DNA from: Erpobdella octoculata
Taxonomy: Eukaryota > Annelida > Clitellata > Hirudinida > Erpobdellidae
Length of the DNA: 64,000 bases
Direction of reading: 5' to 3'
Assembly (NCBI GenBank): GCA_963978895.1
Contig: OZ022238.1
Coordinates: 13,385,447 to 13,449,446 of the forward strand
Both the position numbers and the translations under genes were made by a program. Of the stretch, positions 38,697 to 49,666 are shown piece by piece. Below the pieces are notes generated by a model that was not told where the DNA came from, ran no database searches, and worked only from the letters and a program-made list of their open reading frames with translations. Positions within the stretch are counted from its first letter, which is position 1. Every line of letters begins with the position of its first letter.

Positions 38697-39001
38697 CTAG
38701 ATTTTCATACAGTGTATGGACCTCACGCATGGCTTTTTCCTGTCTCTGCGGTAGATCTTCTGAATGCGCGCGTCCGCCACAGGTTTAAAAGGTGCACCTG
38801 ATGCCCATCTTTTTCTTCGTAGATTGTCTTTAGGGGGCCTTGTCTGACAGAAGTTCCGAAAGCACTCGTTGGCATTGGTGGACGTTTGATGGATTCCAAA
38901 AACTCGGAGTAGCATTTGAGGAATGTTTCCGAGGTTTGGTAGCCATTGAACATGTTGCACCAAAGCCGCTCGCTCTCCGATATGGTATCCTCTTTAGACG
39001 C
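38697..39001 (-). pseudogene. Unrecognised ORF interrupted by LTR element, 3' part
   Basis: The minus strand reads ESERLWCNMFNGYQTSETFL, KCYSEFLESI and KDGHQVHLLNLW to a stop. The other side of the LTR element (from 41463, reading PPRQHPNLLASK) continues in the same frame once the 5-bp duplication is removed. I do not recognise the protein; it may itself be transposon-derived. Confidence 0.45.
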
Positions 39002-39272
39002 TGTCGTGTTTCGAGTTTATTAGACAAACAAAGTCCGCTGACAACGATATACAAACAATACTAAAACAATCGCGAGTACAGAACGAGCGAGAACAATGAG
39101 AACTTGACACCAGACCAGACTGTGTGTTGAATGATCTTGATTACCACAGCCATGCTAATCAGCTGTACAACCAAAGATAAGAAATACGCTGATAATAATA
39201 AACATAGACAAATCTAATTAATATAAATATTAATATATAATATTTAACAATATAATATGTAACAATATTACA
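39002..39272 (-). repeat. LTR, left copy (3' LTR)
   Basis: 271 bp, TG...CA ends, one mismatch to the right copy. Confidence 0.96.
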
Positions 39273-39285
39273 CCTCCCTCCCAAG

Positions 39286-40917
39286 CTAGTCAAACCCATA
39301 GCGCTTGGGAGGTCTAATTTGACGTCCATATCTGGTTTCCCTGGAACATCCTGGAACAGGTGGCTCAGGAACAGAAATGGCAGGAGCTGGTGGAACTGTA
39401 GAGCCTTCAACGTCTGGAGTCATCTGCTTGTCTTCACTGGTGCATTGTGTTGGAATTTGTGCCAAATGTAAATTACCTGAAAAATACTCTTTAGTTGGAA
39501 AAATAAACCTTCTGTTTCTGATAAATTCATGCCCATTAGCTGTGACTATTGTGTATCTTCTAGGATTATTGACCGATTTGATTTTTCCTTGTCTCCAACT
39601 ATTATTGATGCGGAATCTGACTGGTGTATCTGGAACAAGAAGCTGATGTTGTGTGGAATGACGAGCATCGTGAAAAACCTTGGTTTTCTGTTGGCATTGA
39701 GTTAAACGCTCCTTAGCATCTCTAATGACTTCAGGTTTCAGCTTTCTGGTCACAATTGGAAGAGCATCTCTCAAACGTCTGCTGAACAAGAGTTGAGATG
39801 GCGAAACATGCATACCTGAAATTGGAGTGTTTCGTAAACTTGGAGTGTTTCGTAAACTTAATAAAGCCCGTTGCTGGTCCGTCTTTGATTCTTCAGCTTT
39901 CTTGAGCACATTCTTTATGGTTTGAATATGTCTTTCGACCATGCCATTTGACCGTAAATTTCCGGGGCTTGTGAACAAATTCTGAGACAATTTTCTTTCT
40001 GGTATGTTCAGAGTTACTAATTTGTACTTTTCACAAAAATGTTTACCTAGGAGAGGTTCTGATTTGCCATTCACAACATAGAAATCACCTTGAAGTAACT
40101 GATTGTTGCATGGATGCAATAAATTCAGTTCAACAACTCCCAATGGCTTTAAATATTTGTAAACCCCATAAGGTTTCAAAACAACAGATGTCTTTCTTAG
40201 ACTAAAATGCTTCAATTTCTTAAGTTCTATGTGACTAATGGTATTTACATCTGCACCTGTGTCCAATTTGAACTCTATTGGTGGTTCATTAACAACACTA
40301 AACACACACGACCATCTGAGAGATTTATTAACAGAATCAAAAGAATTAATTTCAATAACCTTCTCAGTTTCAGTTTCAACAAAATTTGCTTCCTTTGGAG
40401 ACCGACACACACTTGCGAAGTGGTTCTTCTTCTTGCAATTGTGACAAGTCTTCCCTCTGGCTGGACAAGTTGATTTGTGAATTTGGCCACAATTATTGCA
40501 CTTTTTCTGAAAAACTTTTTGTGAATTTTTAGAAAACTCCATACTATTTACTTCGTATGTGTTGTCTTTTTCAATCGATTTAAAATTTGATTGGAGTGTT
40601 TCCATTGTGCTGGCAATTTTAGCAACATTATCTAATGAAATGTCAACTTCTCCCATTATTCTCATTTTGGTGACTTTATCTGGATGAGTGAAAACGAACT
40701 TATCTCTGATCATCTCCTCTGGGTCCTTGAATTCACAGTTTCTAGAAGCAATTTTCAAGCGCTCCAGAAATTCGATTGAAGATTCTTCAGAGTTTCGTGT
40801 GATATGGTAAAAAACGAATCTTTCAGTCAACAGATGTCGTTTTGGCGAGCACCTCTGTTCAAATCTTTGAAGAACGACGTCGTGCTTTAGTTTGTCCTCC
40901 TCTCTTTCCCAATCCAT
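39286..40917 (-). CDS. gag-protease-integrase-tail fusion ORF
   Basis: 543 codons. Gag-like residues 1-135. Two zinc knuckles at about 140-172: an unusual CX2CX3HX3C, then a canonical CHNCKKKNHFASVC. Protease with FKLDTGADVNTIS at about 217-230. At about residue 325 the frame passes directly to the integrase C-terminal third (RSNGMVERHIQTIK, holding only the last catalytic Glu), ending in a Pro-rich tail. The frame is uninterrupted across the deletion. Confidence 0.88.
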   Translation of the reverse strand: MDWEREEDKLKHDVVLQRFEQRCSPKRHLLTERFVFYHITRNSEESSIEFLERLKIASRNCEFKDPEEMIRDKFVFTHPDKVTKMRIMGEVDISLDNVAKIASTMETLQSNFKSIEKDNTYEVNSMEFSKNSQKVFQKKCNNCGQIHKSTCPARGKTCHNCKKKNHFASVCRSPKEANFVETETEKVIEINSFDSVNKSLRWSCVFSVVNEPPIEFKLDTGADVNTISHIELKKLKHFSLRKTSVVLKPYGVYKYLKPLGVVELNLLHPCNNQLLQGDFYVVNGKSEPLLGKHFCEKYKLVTLNIPERKLSQNLFTSPGNLRSNGMVERHIQTIKNVLKKAEESKTDQQRALLSLRNTPSLRNTPISGMHVSPSQLLFSRRLRDALPIVTRKLKPEVIRDAKERLTQCQQKTKVFHDARHSTQHQLLVPDTPVRFRINNSWRQGKIKSVNNPRRYTIVTANGHEFIRNRRFIFPTKEYFSGNLHLAQIPTQCTSEDKQMTPDVEGSTVPPAPAISVPEPPVPGCSRETRYGRQIRPPKRYGFD

Positions 40918-40920
40918 GTC

Positions 40921-41178
40921 TTAATACATGGAATTGGCAGCTTCTCCAAGGGCACTTAACAGAAGAGCCACTTGTCGGTGCTCTGGTAACTGGTTGCCGT
41001 CGCAAAGTTGAAAGTATGTTGTATACCCACATCGCCAGCGTCTCCATTCCTCAGCAAGGTTTGAAGAGCTGATGTCGAGCGGAGGCGGTTGCCTAATGCT
41101 GAAGGTAGATGCCACGTTTTGTTGACGAGAAATGAATTTCTGCATCGTTTCAAGCAATTCATCTTTAACCCCTGTAGA
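40921..41178 (-). CDS. gag N-terminal ORF (one stop before the main ORF)
   Basis: The minus strand starts at MAQSTGVKDELLETMQKF just inside the LTR and runs to GEAANSMY and a TAA at 40921. The same frame continues as the ORF at 39286-40917, so one stop codon splits gag. Confidence 0.7.
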   Translation of the reverse strand, partial: STGVKDELLETMQKFISRQQNVASTFSIRQPPPLDISSSNLAEEWRRWRCGYTTYFQLCDGNQLPEHRQVALLLSALGEAANSMY

Positions 41179-41186
41179 CTGCGCCA

Positions 41187-41457
41187 TGTCGTGTTTCGAG
41201 TTTATTAGACAAACAAAGTCCGCTGACAACGATATACAAACAATACTAAAACAATCGCGAGTACAGAACGAGCGAGAACAATGAGAACTTGACACCAGAC
41301 CAGACTGTGTGTTAAATGATCTTGATTACCACAGCCATGCTAATCAGCTGTACAACCAAAGATAAGAAATACGCTGATAATAATAAACATAGACAAATCT
41401 AATTAATATAAATATTAATATATAATATTTAACAATATAATATGTAACAATATTACA
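41187..41457 (-). repeat. LTR, right copy (5' LTR)
   Basis: 271 bp; partner of 39002-39272. Confidence 0.96.
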
Positions 41458-41462
41458 GACGC

Positions 41463-41880
41463 AAGCAGGTTGGGATGTTGACGAGGAGGCTCGGAATGTT
41501 GTTAATTCGATGTAGTGACCATTGCTAAGGGTACAGGATGAGGGATGATTGGTAAGGAGGCTAACTCTGGCGATGCTACATACAATAGGCAAATCCGGAT
41601 ATCTCAAAGAAGATCCTTGTGAGATGAACACCAGCTTCGACATCCTGGTCATCTAAGAAGGCAGCAACGCAGGAGACTTGGAGTCAGTGTGCCAGAAAGA
41701 AGTTGTTGAGCAGATGAGGAGGCACTTTTTGGAGAGGCCAGAGAAGGGCTAGGTGCAGAGCTAGCATCCTCGTGAACGATAGGAACAAGCTGGGTTCGAT
41801 CACGAGGAATGGGAGAAACCGTCTGTGAGTCATCAGGAGGGTGAGGCAAAGCAAAGCCGCGCACAAATGTTAGATGTTTT
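41463..41880 (-). pseudogene. 5' part of the ORF interrupted by the LTR element
   Basis: Several minus-strand frames are partly open, including a Ser/Pro-rich one (SSAPSPSLASPKSASSSAQQ). The frame that joins 38697-39001 is open only for the last ~40 nt. No family recognised. Confidence 0.3.
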
Positions 41881-42458
41881 TATGCATGTTTTTATGCAAG
41901 CACTAAGAAATAAACTTTTTTAAAGGCGTTTAACTACTTTATATTTATATTTCTGCAAAAGTAAATTTTTCAACTCAATACAGAAATTAATTTGATTGTT
42001 TTTAATTTTTCATGAATCCTGTTAACATTTAAATAGAAACATCACACGCTACGTGACGTCACTTCAAATAAAACAAAAACACAACAATCATCATATCAAG
42101 AATTACTTAACTGAAGAAAAAATTAGGAACATCTCTAATAAATAAACTAAAAGTGAAATAATCGAAGGTAGTCTGCTTTTTATGATTTCCGTAAAAGAAA
42201 TTGATTGAAGATAGTCAAGAAATATATTTTATAAGCCTCTAACATATAAATCATAATTATTATTTTGTTATGTTCCACGTTAACAAACCTAAAAATCTGA
42301 ACAACTTCAAGAGCGGAACATACATTGTGAGCTGCAGACGCTCATCTAACCAGCTCATCTTTATTTACTTTTTATAGCATCGTGGAGACAACAATTATTT
42401 TATATAATAATTTAATATATTCGCCTTTTAATCAAATTAATTTATTTTAATTTTCCAG
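41881..42458. other. Upstream region of gene D
   Basis: AT-rich, no ORF or repeat family recognised. It presumably holds the gene D promoter; I cannot point to a specific element. Confidence 0.4.
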
Positions 42459-42525
42459 AGTTAAACATTTTTCCGAAGTAAACGAAAATCTAACAAAAAC
42501 GATGACTGAAAGATTAGCGCCATAT
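42459..42525 (+). CDS. Gene D exon 1 (5' UTR + 8 codons)
   Basis: Acceptor-like attttccag at 42450-42458 suggests an untranslated exon upstream. ATG 42502 starts MTERLAPY, with a strong donor gtaagt in phase 0. If this exon is not coding, translation could start at ATG 42977. Confidence 0.55.
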
Positions 42526-45500
42526 GTAAGTTTTAATGACGCTTTTAAATTAATATTGATTTTTTTCCAGTTTGGACATTAATTTGTAACACCTAATGAC
42601 CGGATCTGCAACACTCACTGGCCGTGATTATCGACCATTTGGACCATGGTGAACATTATTCAGCAGTGTTAATAGTTAATAGTTCTATTTTAATACGTTT
42701 TAATCCAAAAACCATTTTTAAATCACGATTAGATACAAAGAGGTTTAATGTCTCTGTTTTCAATAGTTGTCATAGGATAATTGAAATTGTGTAAATGATC
42801 AAGAATTGGTCATTTTGGTAAGCAGTTCAAAATTACAAGACGAATTAACAGCTAATATCAATTTTAGCAACCAAATGTTTATTTTTAATTTTAAAGATTT
42901 TAATCTTTTCAACCCAACAGTGAATTAGAATAAAAAACAAACAATTAAGCAAAGCCAGCCACTTGGAAGCGACAATATGCTTGCAAACAAAAAAATGGAT
43001 AGTGGTGCTGTGAAACTACTTTCAGTGACATGGGGGAACCCTTCTGAATGTTCTCCTAAACCAAAAACTCAAAGTGCAAATCTTGTCTCAAAAAACTACG
43101 ACAATTACAATAGCATTTTCAACGATCGGATTTCTTATTGCCAAAGTGTGGCGGCGCTTTCCTTTCACACGTGTAAAACGTCTTTCTCGAAAACGTCCCA
43201 TGAATTTGGAAAAAATATTCACACTACTCGGTATTCGATTGATTTAAAAACAAGTAAAGTCTTTAAAAGTAAAACAGGAACAAAGAAACTGGTGGCGCTG
43301 AAAGATAAAAGTAAAAACAAAGAAAGAAAAGTAAACTGTAATGATGATGATAATATCAATAAAAATCTAAAAATAACTTTGATTTTAAACAAATCTAGCT
43401 TAAACATATCTTTAATTTCATTTCCAAAAAAACTTATGATAACAAAAAACCCGGAGCAAAGTTTTCAAAATGCGAATGAAACAGAAGTTAAAACATCTGG
43501 TCCGGTTAATTCGACGACTACTCCAGTAACCGGGGAATCAACAACAGCATTGTCTAAAGAGAATGTGCCAAGTTCAAATGAATTTATACGGCCACAAAAA
43601 TTTTCTCGATTTGTAAAAAACCCAGTGTTCCTGTCAACTGGCACTCAAATGAGTAACACAGCACTAGCGAGTGCCATTATAAGATTTGATGATAAAACAA
43701 TAAATACTTTCACAGGGAAAACAATGCTAAAAAAGCATTTAAAAAAATTTCCTAATAGATCTTCAAAATCAGCATCTTTAGACGTTTTCCCATTCAAGTA
43801 CAAAAAACTTTCGGCTAAAAACTTTGCAATTAAGCAACTCAATGGCAAAGCTAAACCATTTCTATCTTTTCCATTCAAAAAGTTTGTTAACAGATCTAAC
43901 AACAACTGTAACAAAGCCTTTCACAGCATTGCTTTTCGGAATGCATATAACCCACTTTTCTGTACGATGATCGACCGCTTCCCGCATCAAAGCCAAAACT
44001 ATCAGTTGCCAGCATTTTCTGAAAAACTACTTAAAACAAATACAGCTGACGTATTCTCGTGGAACAATGACTTTAAGTTAACAAACAACGAAAAGGTCCA
44101 GCACCAGATGGATGGAGATCAGCTTTTTGCTTTGGACAAACTTTTAAGCAGAAAGAAAGCCGAATTAGAACAAATCAATAAAAAATGGTTTAATAAAGAT
44201 GCTATGAATGTTAAAACAACTAAATCTAGAAGACTCACTGTCAAACCTGAATTTTCATTAATTCCAAACCATCCATCAGGAGTCCGTTCAGACAACTATC
44301 TACTGCTTCCCAACTGCCAAGAACGACACCATCTGCTATTAAGCAGCAATAACGTTAGAGTTACAAAATCTTCTCAACCGTCTGCCATTATGTCCATGAA
44401 TCTGAATTCAAATAAATGGTTTCTCCCGGCAACGAAGTCTTTGAAAGATTTAATTGAATTTGAATCTATTGAAACTCATTCGAAGAAATCGTATTTATCC
44501 GTCCGTGAATTGAACAAGAAAAAACTTGTGCCTTCAAAAGCGTTTTTACTAAACGTAGCGTGCAAAATAAACGAGAAACCCAGACTTGGACGACAGCCAG
44601 CTTACCACAACGTCCAATTATACCGCAAACCCGAAACAGCAGAATCCAAAGAAACTGTCTTACCCAGTTGTCTCAAGCACTCAGAAGTTAGTTCCAGTGA
44701 TGTTGAAATTCTTCAAAACTCAGAATCAGCGCGCGCTTTAGCTGTGTCAAAGTCTCACTGCAAAATTCTTAGTAGCAGCAATGCTAATTTGTTGAAAACA
44801 TTTAAAATCAAAGAAGAGAAATGTTGCTCTCCGGTTATTCTGTATCCATCTAGATCAAACATGTGCAGAAAGAGACTTCCAAAAGAACGTTTCAATGTCA
44901 AAGTTCAGAATAGAAAGAACATTTGATGATGACGTTCAGCTATAAAATCAACTCAACTTTAAAACAATTATTTACTCTAAATTTATAAATATAACAAGTT
45001 GTTCAAGTTGAAGAGTTATTAAATATCCTCAAATGCCAGAATTGAAAAAAAACGCAAGGGAACATCATAATAACAGAAGTCCAAGAAGACCGGTTGAAAG
45101 GTAAGCCAACCTGGATACGTTCTGTTCAAGTTTGAGAAATAATTCTACGTAGAAAATGCTGAGCTGCGAACCCAAAAAAAACAAATTTACAATAATTGCA
45201 ACACACGTATATTGTCACAAGTGGCTGGCTTGCAAGATTTTTAAAAGCTTAATAAAAACAATACTATTATTACCACACTAAATAGCCATAACACAAACCG
45301 AGTGCATTTACTTAGACGATTTTTAATTTCAGGGTCTGGACATTCAGAGCGGAACTGGCTGGAATCCGGGTTGCTACGATTGTACCAATGAACGCTTCAA
45401 GAAAATCGATCAAAACCAAACATTTTTCCTGGTCTCTGCCCCCTGGTTCAATGACGGCAAACTGCCTGTAAAGCCAGCCAGTCACATTGTTCCAGGACAC

Positions 45501-46431
45501 GTCACAAACTGCTGCGTAGGGTCCATGCCCCAGTATCTCAGCCTTTTTTCGGCAGACAAACAGTGCATTGGTCCCGATTGCTCCTGCGGGTCTGCACTAT
45601 ACAGGCCTAGACCGATTCCTCTGCCAGTCATTCCGTATCCACCCCCGAAAGAAATTCATGTTATGTCTAGGTGAGTTTAGTTAGATGTAGTTCAACGTTC
45701 AATTTCAACTAGCCAATAATGAAAAATGACATGGTAACGACAAAGACATCTATTTCCGTTATTTTCTTTTTATTTATCCCGGCACCTTTGCTTCTATTTT
45801 TATTCAAGAATTACTTATTATGATTGATTTAAATTTTATTTATTCTAATTGTTCAAATATTTTTAGGTAGAAATTAATTATGTTCAATCTTGTAAAATCA
45901 TGTAGAAATAATATATCATGCTCTCACAATCTGAATGCGTTTGGGAGTTCTAGTTCTTTAGCCACTGATGAGTATCTTGTCTGACTTCAATTTTGCTGAT
46001 GCTGCTGTACAGTGTACATGTATCACTGTTATCTTACAAAATATTGCTAATGACACTTTTTTATCTTTCACACTTTCTTACACCATAGCTCTTATTTTGC
46101 GCATTTTGCTGCCTTTTAGACAAAAACAAACAGTTTTTTTTATATATTGTTGAGATTCTATTGTTTAATATTTATATGTACAATTTATCTATCTTTTGTT
46201 TAATAATTATATTTACATAACACAATAAACCTGAAACTCCTACATTTTAAATTCCATATTCAGTCTTAGAAGTTTTCAAAAAACAAAAAACTTTGGCAAA
46301 TTTTCAGGTGTCCAAACAGCTCGACGATGGAGTGCCCGATGTCCCTTGACCTTCAAGAACTGTTACTGCAGAGACGGAGGTTGGAAGAACTAGCTGAAGA
46401 AGAAGCTCAAAGGAAAGGATCATTCTACTGA
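42459..46431 (+). CDS. Gene D: novel low-complexity protein with conserved C-terminal Cys motif
   Basis: Proposed exons: 42459-42525 (ATG 42502), 42959-44686, 45333-45670 and 46308-46431 (TGA), about 737 residues. The large exon is rich in Ser, Asn, Lys and Thr, with no recognised domain or membrane span. The third exon has WNPGCYDC, W-F-N-D-G-K, KPASHIVP, TNCC, PQYLSLF, CIGPDCSCG, then a Pro-rich run (YRPRPIPLPVIPYPPP). The last exon is a charged helix-like tail (LLLQRRRLEELAEEEAQRKG). The third-exon motif recurs in gene E with the same splice phase. Unsure point: the exon 2 donor (GTTAGT at 44687) is chosen because it gives phase 0 and lies five residues after an S-C pair exactly as in gene E; the ORF stays open to 44926 beyond it. 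Function unknown. Confidence 0.7.
42959..44686 (+). CDS. Gene D exon 2 (large low-complexity exon)
   Basis: Acceptor aaagccag with a poor pyrimidine tract; in-frame ATG at 42977. The uninterrupted frame of 649 codons after that ATG, in DNA this AT-rich, shows selection for coding. Composition: Lys 10%-plus, Ser and Asn rich, scattered Cys. Confidence 0.8.
45333..45670 (+). CDS. Gene D exon 3 (conserved W-N-D-G-K / KPASHI module)
   Basis: Acceptor tttaatttcag, donor ag|gtgagt, phase 0 to 2. Ten Cys in 112 residues. Conserved with gene E exon at 54359: W-[FL]-N-D-G-K-x3-K-P-A-S-H-I-x-P ... N-C-C ... P-Q-Y-L. Confidence 0.85.
46308..46431 (+). CDS. Gene D exon 4 (C-terminal tail)
   Basis: Acceptor attttcag, phase 2. 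It encodes CPNSSTMECPMSLDLQELLL and a charged tail to TGA 46429-46431. Gene E has no equivalent exon that I can find. Confidence 0.8.
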
Positions 46432-46470
46432 TGAGGAAAATGAAATGAATCATTATCGCTAAAAGTTTCC

Positions 46471-46476
46471 AATAAA
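46471..46476 (+). terminator. Polyadenylation signal AATAAA, gene D
   Basis: 40 nt after the stop codon. Confidence 0.65.
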
Positions 46477-48128
46477 CGCAAAGTCGAATTTCTATTAAAT
46501 TCATTATAATATGCATTTTGTTTATGTGTCACTCTGGATTTTGACAATATATGTGATTTTTTTAAATACGGTAAAATGAATTTAATGACTGGTTTATGAA
46601 TGCATAAACAATTATCTACCTAAATCACTATTTCAATCTAAAAAGTGCAATATAGTTATCAAAGCGATATTATCCTACACATAGAAACCATAAGGTAAGT
46701 CGGGTATAACCACCAGAGCGGCTGTTTTTGCCGTGTTCAGGTAAACAGTTTTTGCGCTTTACAAAAAAGTTCAAGTTTTTATTAAAATTCAAAAGTTGTA
46801 TAAATAGCTTGGCTCGTCTTCTAATTTTTCTTTGTGTTTAAAGCGGAAAAAATATTGGTTTCGATTGTGTCTATTTCGGCATACTCTCAGAGCTCTTCGA
46901 TACAAGATAAAGATAAGCGCTTCAAAAAACAAATTTAAAAAAAATCAATTAGCAGTAGAGCGTCATAATTATTTTCATATTTTCAAATCAATTTTCATGT
47001 AAGGTAGTGCTGAGTGGTTATTTTCACCAGCCCTCGGCTGATGTTACACAGAAGTCTATTTTCACCATTTTTAATCAATCTATCTTTTAAGTTAGGCATT
47101 TTTATTTGCTGTTCATTATTATATTCAAAACAAAAATAATGAGGAAACATAGGAGAGGGGGTGACGAGTCTTTGAAAGTTTGTTGCTGCTGTTGTCAAAA
47201 GTGAATCTTTAGAAGAGCGGCTTTATCTTCATCTACGATTTTTAGTAAAACGCTAACAAATATCGACACAAAGCCCCTTGTTTCAAAACCACTTGGTGTC
47301 TAACAATACCGTACACTTTATTGACTATTTTTGAAAAAGCGTTTATTTAAAAAGTTTCAAACAAAGTACATGTGATGTAGGTTAAATTAATGAGCACAGA
47401 AATTTGCGGTTTAAACTTAATGTTCAAGAAGTTTTTAAAAATTCAACAAAAACTTTAATATACGATCTTATGTGTGCGGTGAGTTTTCTGCACTAGTCAA
47501 ACTATAAAAGCATTTTGGGACTGGATATCCGTCCAAAGTTATATTATGTTAGAAGCCGACGTATCGATATATCCATCCAAAATTGTATTACGTTAGCCGC
47601 AGGCCCATTTATATATCCGTCTGAAATTGTATTATAAGAGACGTAGGCCCATTTATATATCTATTCGAAATTGCATTATGATGGACGCAGGTCCATTTAT
47701 ATATCGTGACGTAACATAATGTTTTCAATAATTATAAACAATAACATCAAGAAATCTAAATTGTAAGAAATTTAAATAAATTGACAACAACGTATAAATA
47801 ACCTTAAATAAAATATTATAATTCAAATAAAAGTTCCATTAAAATTATTCACTAGGTTTACTTATATTGTGCAAATCTACCCGTATTTTAATTATTAATA
47901 ACAAACTGTATAACTATATAAATACTGAAAAATTATAAAGTTTTACTGCATTTCATGAAAGTTCATATTTTTGGCTGTTTCAAATCTTTTGTTTCTCGAA
48001 GATAGTCCTTGAAATAATTTAGAAAACAAGTCAAGTGATAAAAATAATACAATTGTCAAGTAACCAAATGCTAAAATAAACATATTCAATCAATTGAATG
48101 CATAGCAAAATTCGGTCATCTTTAGCAG
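46477..48128. other. Spacer between gene D and the 48.1-kb exon
   Basis: AT-rich. 47520-47710 holds three to four degenerate copies of a ~45-bp unit containing cccatttatatat, aaattgtatta and acgYagg. No gene recognised. Confidence 0.6.
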
Positions 48129-48425
48129 TTGTTTACAAGAAGCACAGTTTTTGTAACTGGTCAAACAGCTCATGACATGTATACCTATCATAATCCGGGC
48201 TCGAAAGTAATGCGAAGAAAAGGAACTCCGACTTACGTTAGGCATGCACGATATGACTTGAACCCGAGTACAAAAAAACTACAAACAGCTGCACTTCCAT
48301 ACTTTTTAGAAAATTTTAATCAAAATTATCCTGGAAAAAGAAAATTGACTGCGTGGGCATCACTTATCAAAATGAAATTAAAGAATGGCATGAAGGACAG
48401 GAATAGAGGTTGGCTTACTGGATAG
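48129..48425 (+). CDS. Candidate terminal exon of an unknown gene
   Basis: The frame opens exactly at an acceptor (ctttagcag) and stays open for 98 codons to TAG. The product is basic, has no Cys, and is rich in Lys, Asn and Tyr (KGTPTYVRHARYDLNPSTKK; RKLTAWASLIKMKLKNGMKD). AATAAA follows at 48517-48522. I find no similarity to genes D and E. It could be the last exon of a gene whose 5' exons lie at 46.5-48.1 kb, or an upstream exon of gene E with a donor near its end (ggatag|gtattt). Confidence 0.5.
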   Translation: MFTRSTVFVTGQTAHDMYTYHNPGSKVMRRKGTPTYVRHARYDLNPSTKKLQTAALPYFLENFNQNYPGKRKLTAWASLIKMKLKNGMKDRNRGWLTG

Positions 48426-48516
48426 GTATTTTATTATTATTATTATAATAATTATTATTATGCATTCCATGTTTTTGTTATTACAACGCTTAAACGTTGT
48501 TTCATTGCCGAGTGCG

Positions 48517-48522
48517 AATAAA
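48517..48522 (+). terminator. Polyadenylation signal AATAAA (candidate)
   Basis: 92 nt after the TAG of the candidate exon; supports that exon being terminal. Confidence 0.4.
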
Positions 48523-48899
48523 CACATCGACGTTGTTTGTTTGTAATTTTTTGTTTGTCTCAGCCATAGACTTATACTATATATACCTAGACACGCAATG
48601 TCCCGTATGTGCCTATAGTAAGTAGCAAGGACAAATTAAAGCAAAATTTTATGGCCCTTGTACCACGTGATCAACGGCGTTTTAGGTTTATACCGCAAGC
48701 ACAGCAATCCTTAGAGTTTTTTTACTTTAAAATTACCCAAAAAAATTGCATCAAATATTTTAATTAAAAAAATGGATTGGTCAAGTGAATCAGGAGATAT
48801 TTTTTATACCCAGCCTTGGCCCTGGTCAAAAGGCCATCTTAACTTGCATCGCGCCATTTGCATGCATTGCATGTCTATTGCTCGTATAAGTCTATGGTT

Positions 48900-48985
48900 T
48901 CAGCGCAACGTCAAGTGCGATTAAGCACATCGAGTGAGAATAAGCACATCGAGTGTGATTAAGCACATCGAGTGCAAATAAGCGT
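48900..48985. repeat. Short tandem repeat (~20 bp)
   Basis: Four copies of a unit like CGAGTGNGATTAAGCACAT, with a related run near 48507-48535. Confidence 0.8.
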
Positions 48986-49084
48986 TTTTAACAGTAAAAA
49001 ATGAAAATTGATAAAAAAATATAAATAATATCTAGATTTATAAAGAAATACACACTAAAATATAGAAAATAATATAAAGTACAA

Positions 49085-49405
49085 AAAATATTTTTTTAAA
49101 ACAACGCTCGTATACTAATATACTTAAACGTTAACAATAATAATAATGTGTATATAATAAAAAATTTTGACCTAAACGTTTCGTTTGGAAGATTGAAACG
49201 TTGGGCGATACTAGCTTATAGATTATAGATATTATATAGATAGTAGGTTATAGATATTATAGAGATAACGCCCAACGTTCTTATATTCAAAAGAAATGTT
49301 CAGGTCAAAAAATGTTATTATGTACACATCATTATTATTTTTAACGTTTTAGTACATTATTATACGAGTGTTGTTTTATATAACAAAAAATATTTTTTTA
49401 TGTTT
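49085..49405. repeat. Long hairpin (inverted repeat arms ~125 bp)
   Basis: The left arm (about 49085-49210) and right arm (about 49268-49405) are imperfect reverse complements. Shared runs include caac[ga]ctcgtata, aaacgttaa, aataataat, tttttgacct and acgttgggcg. The centre holds short ataga/tatta repeats. No ORF. It may be a MITE or foldback remnant, just upstream of gene E. Confidence 0.85.
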
Positions 49406-49666
49406 TAATTTAGCAAGCCCAGTTTCATTAAAATCATGTTTAATCGGAGATTCAGAGATGGTCTCAGACCTTTTCATCGAACGTTCTAGAAACGACTAGA
49501 CTTAAAAATGTCTCCGTCAAATTTTAAGAATCCCATTTTTTGTGGTGCCGTTTATAACAAGCAGTAAAAGATGTTTTTATAAGCTTATTATAAAAAAATA
49601 ATTATGTTAATTATTATTTAAATTCAAGTAATATTGAGTTTTTGTTACAAACAAACAGAACAATCA

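Larger units (their letters stand above)
39002..41457 (-). mobile_element. Young non-autonomous gypsy-type LTR element (gag-protease-integrase tail)
   Basis: 271-bp LTRs at 39002-39272 and 41187-41457 differ at one position. They are flanked by the 5-bp duplication GACGC (38997-39001 and 41458-41462). On the minus strand the 5' LTR is followed by TGGCGCAGTCTAC (primer-binding position) and the 3' LTR is preceded by GGGAGGGAGG (purine tract). RT, RNase H and most of integrase are missing. The near-identical LTRs mean recent insertion despite this. Confidence 0.95.

Noticed and set aside
43219..43914. Minus-strand ORFs within gene D
   Set aside because: Antisense shadows of the large exon; the same applies to the minus-strand ORFs inside gene E.
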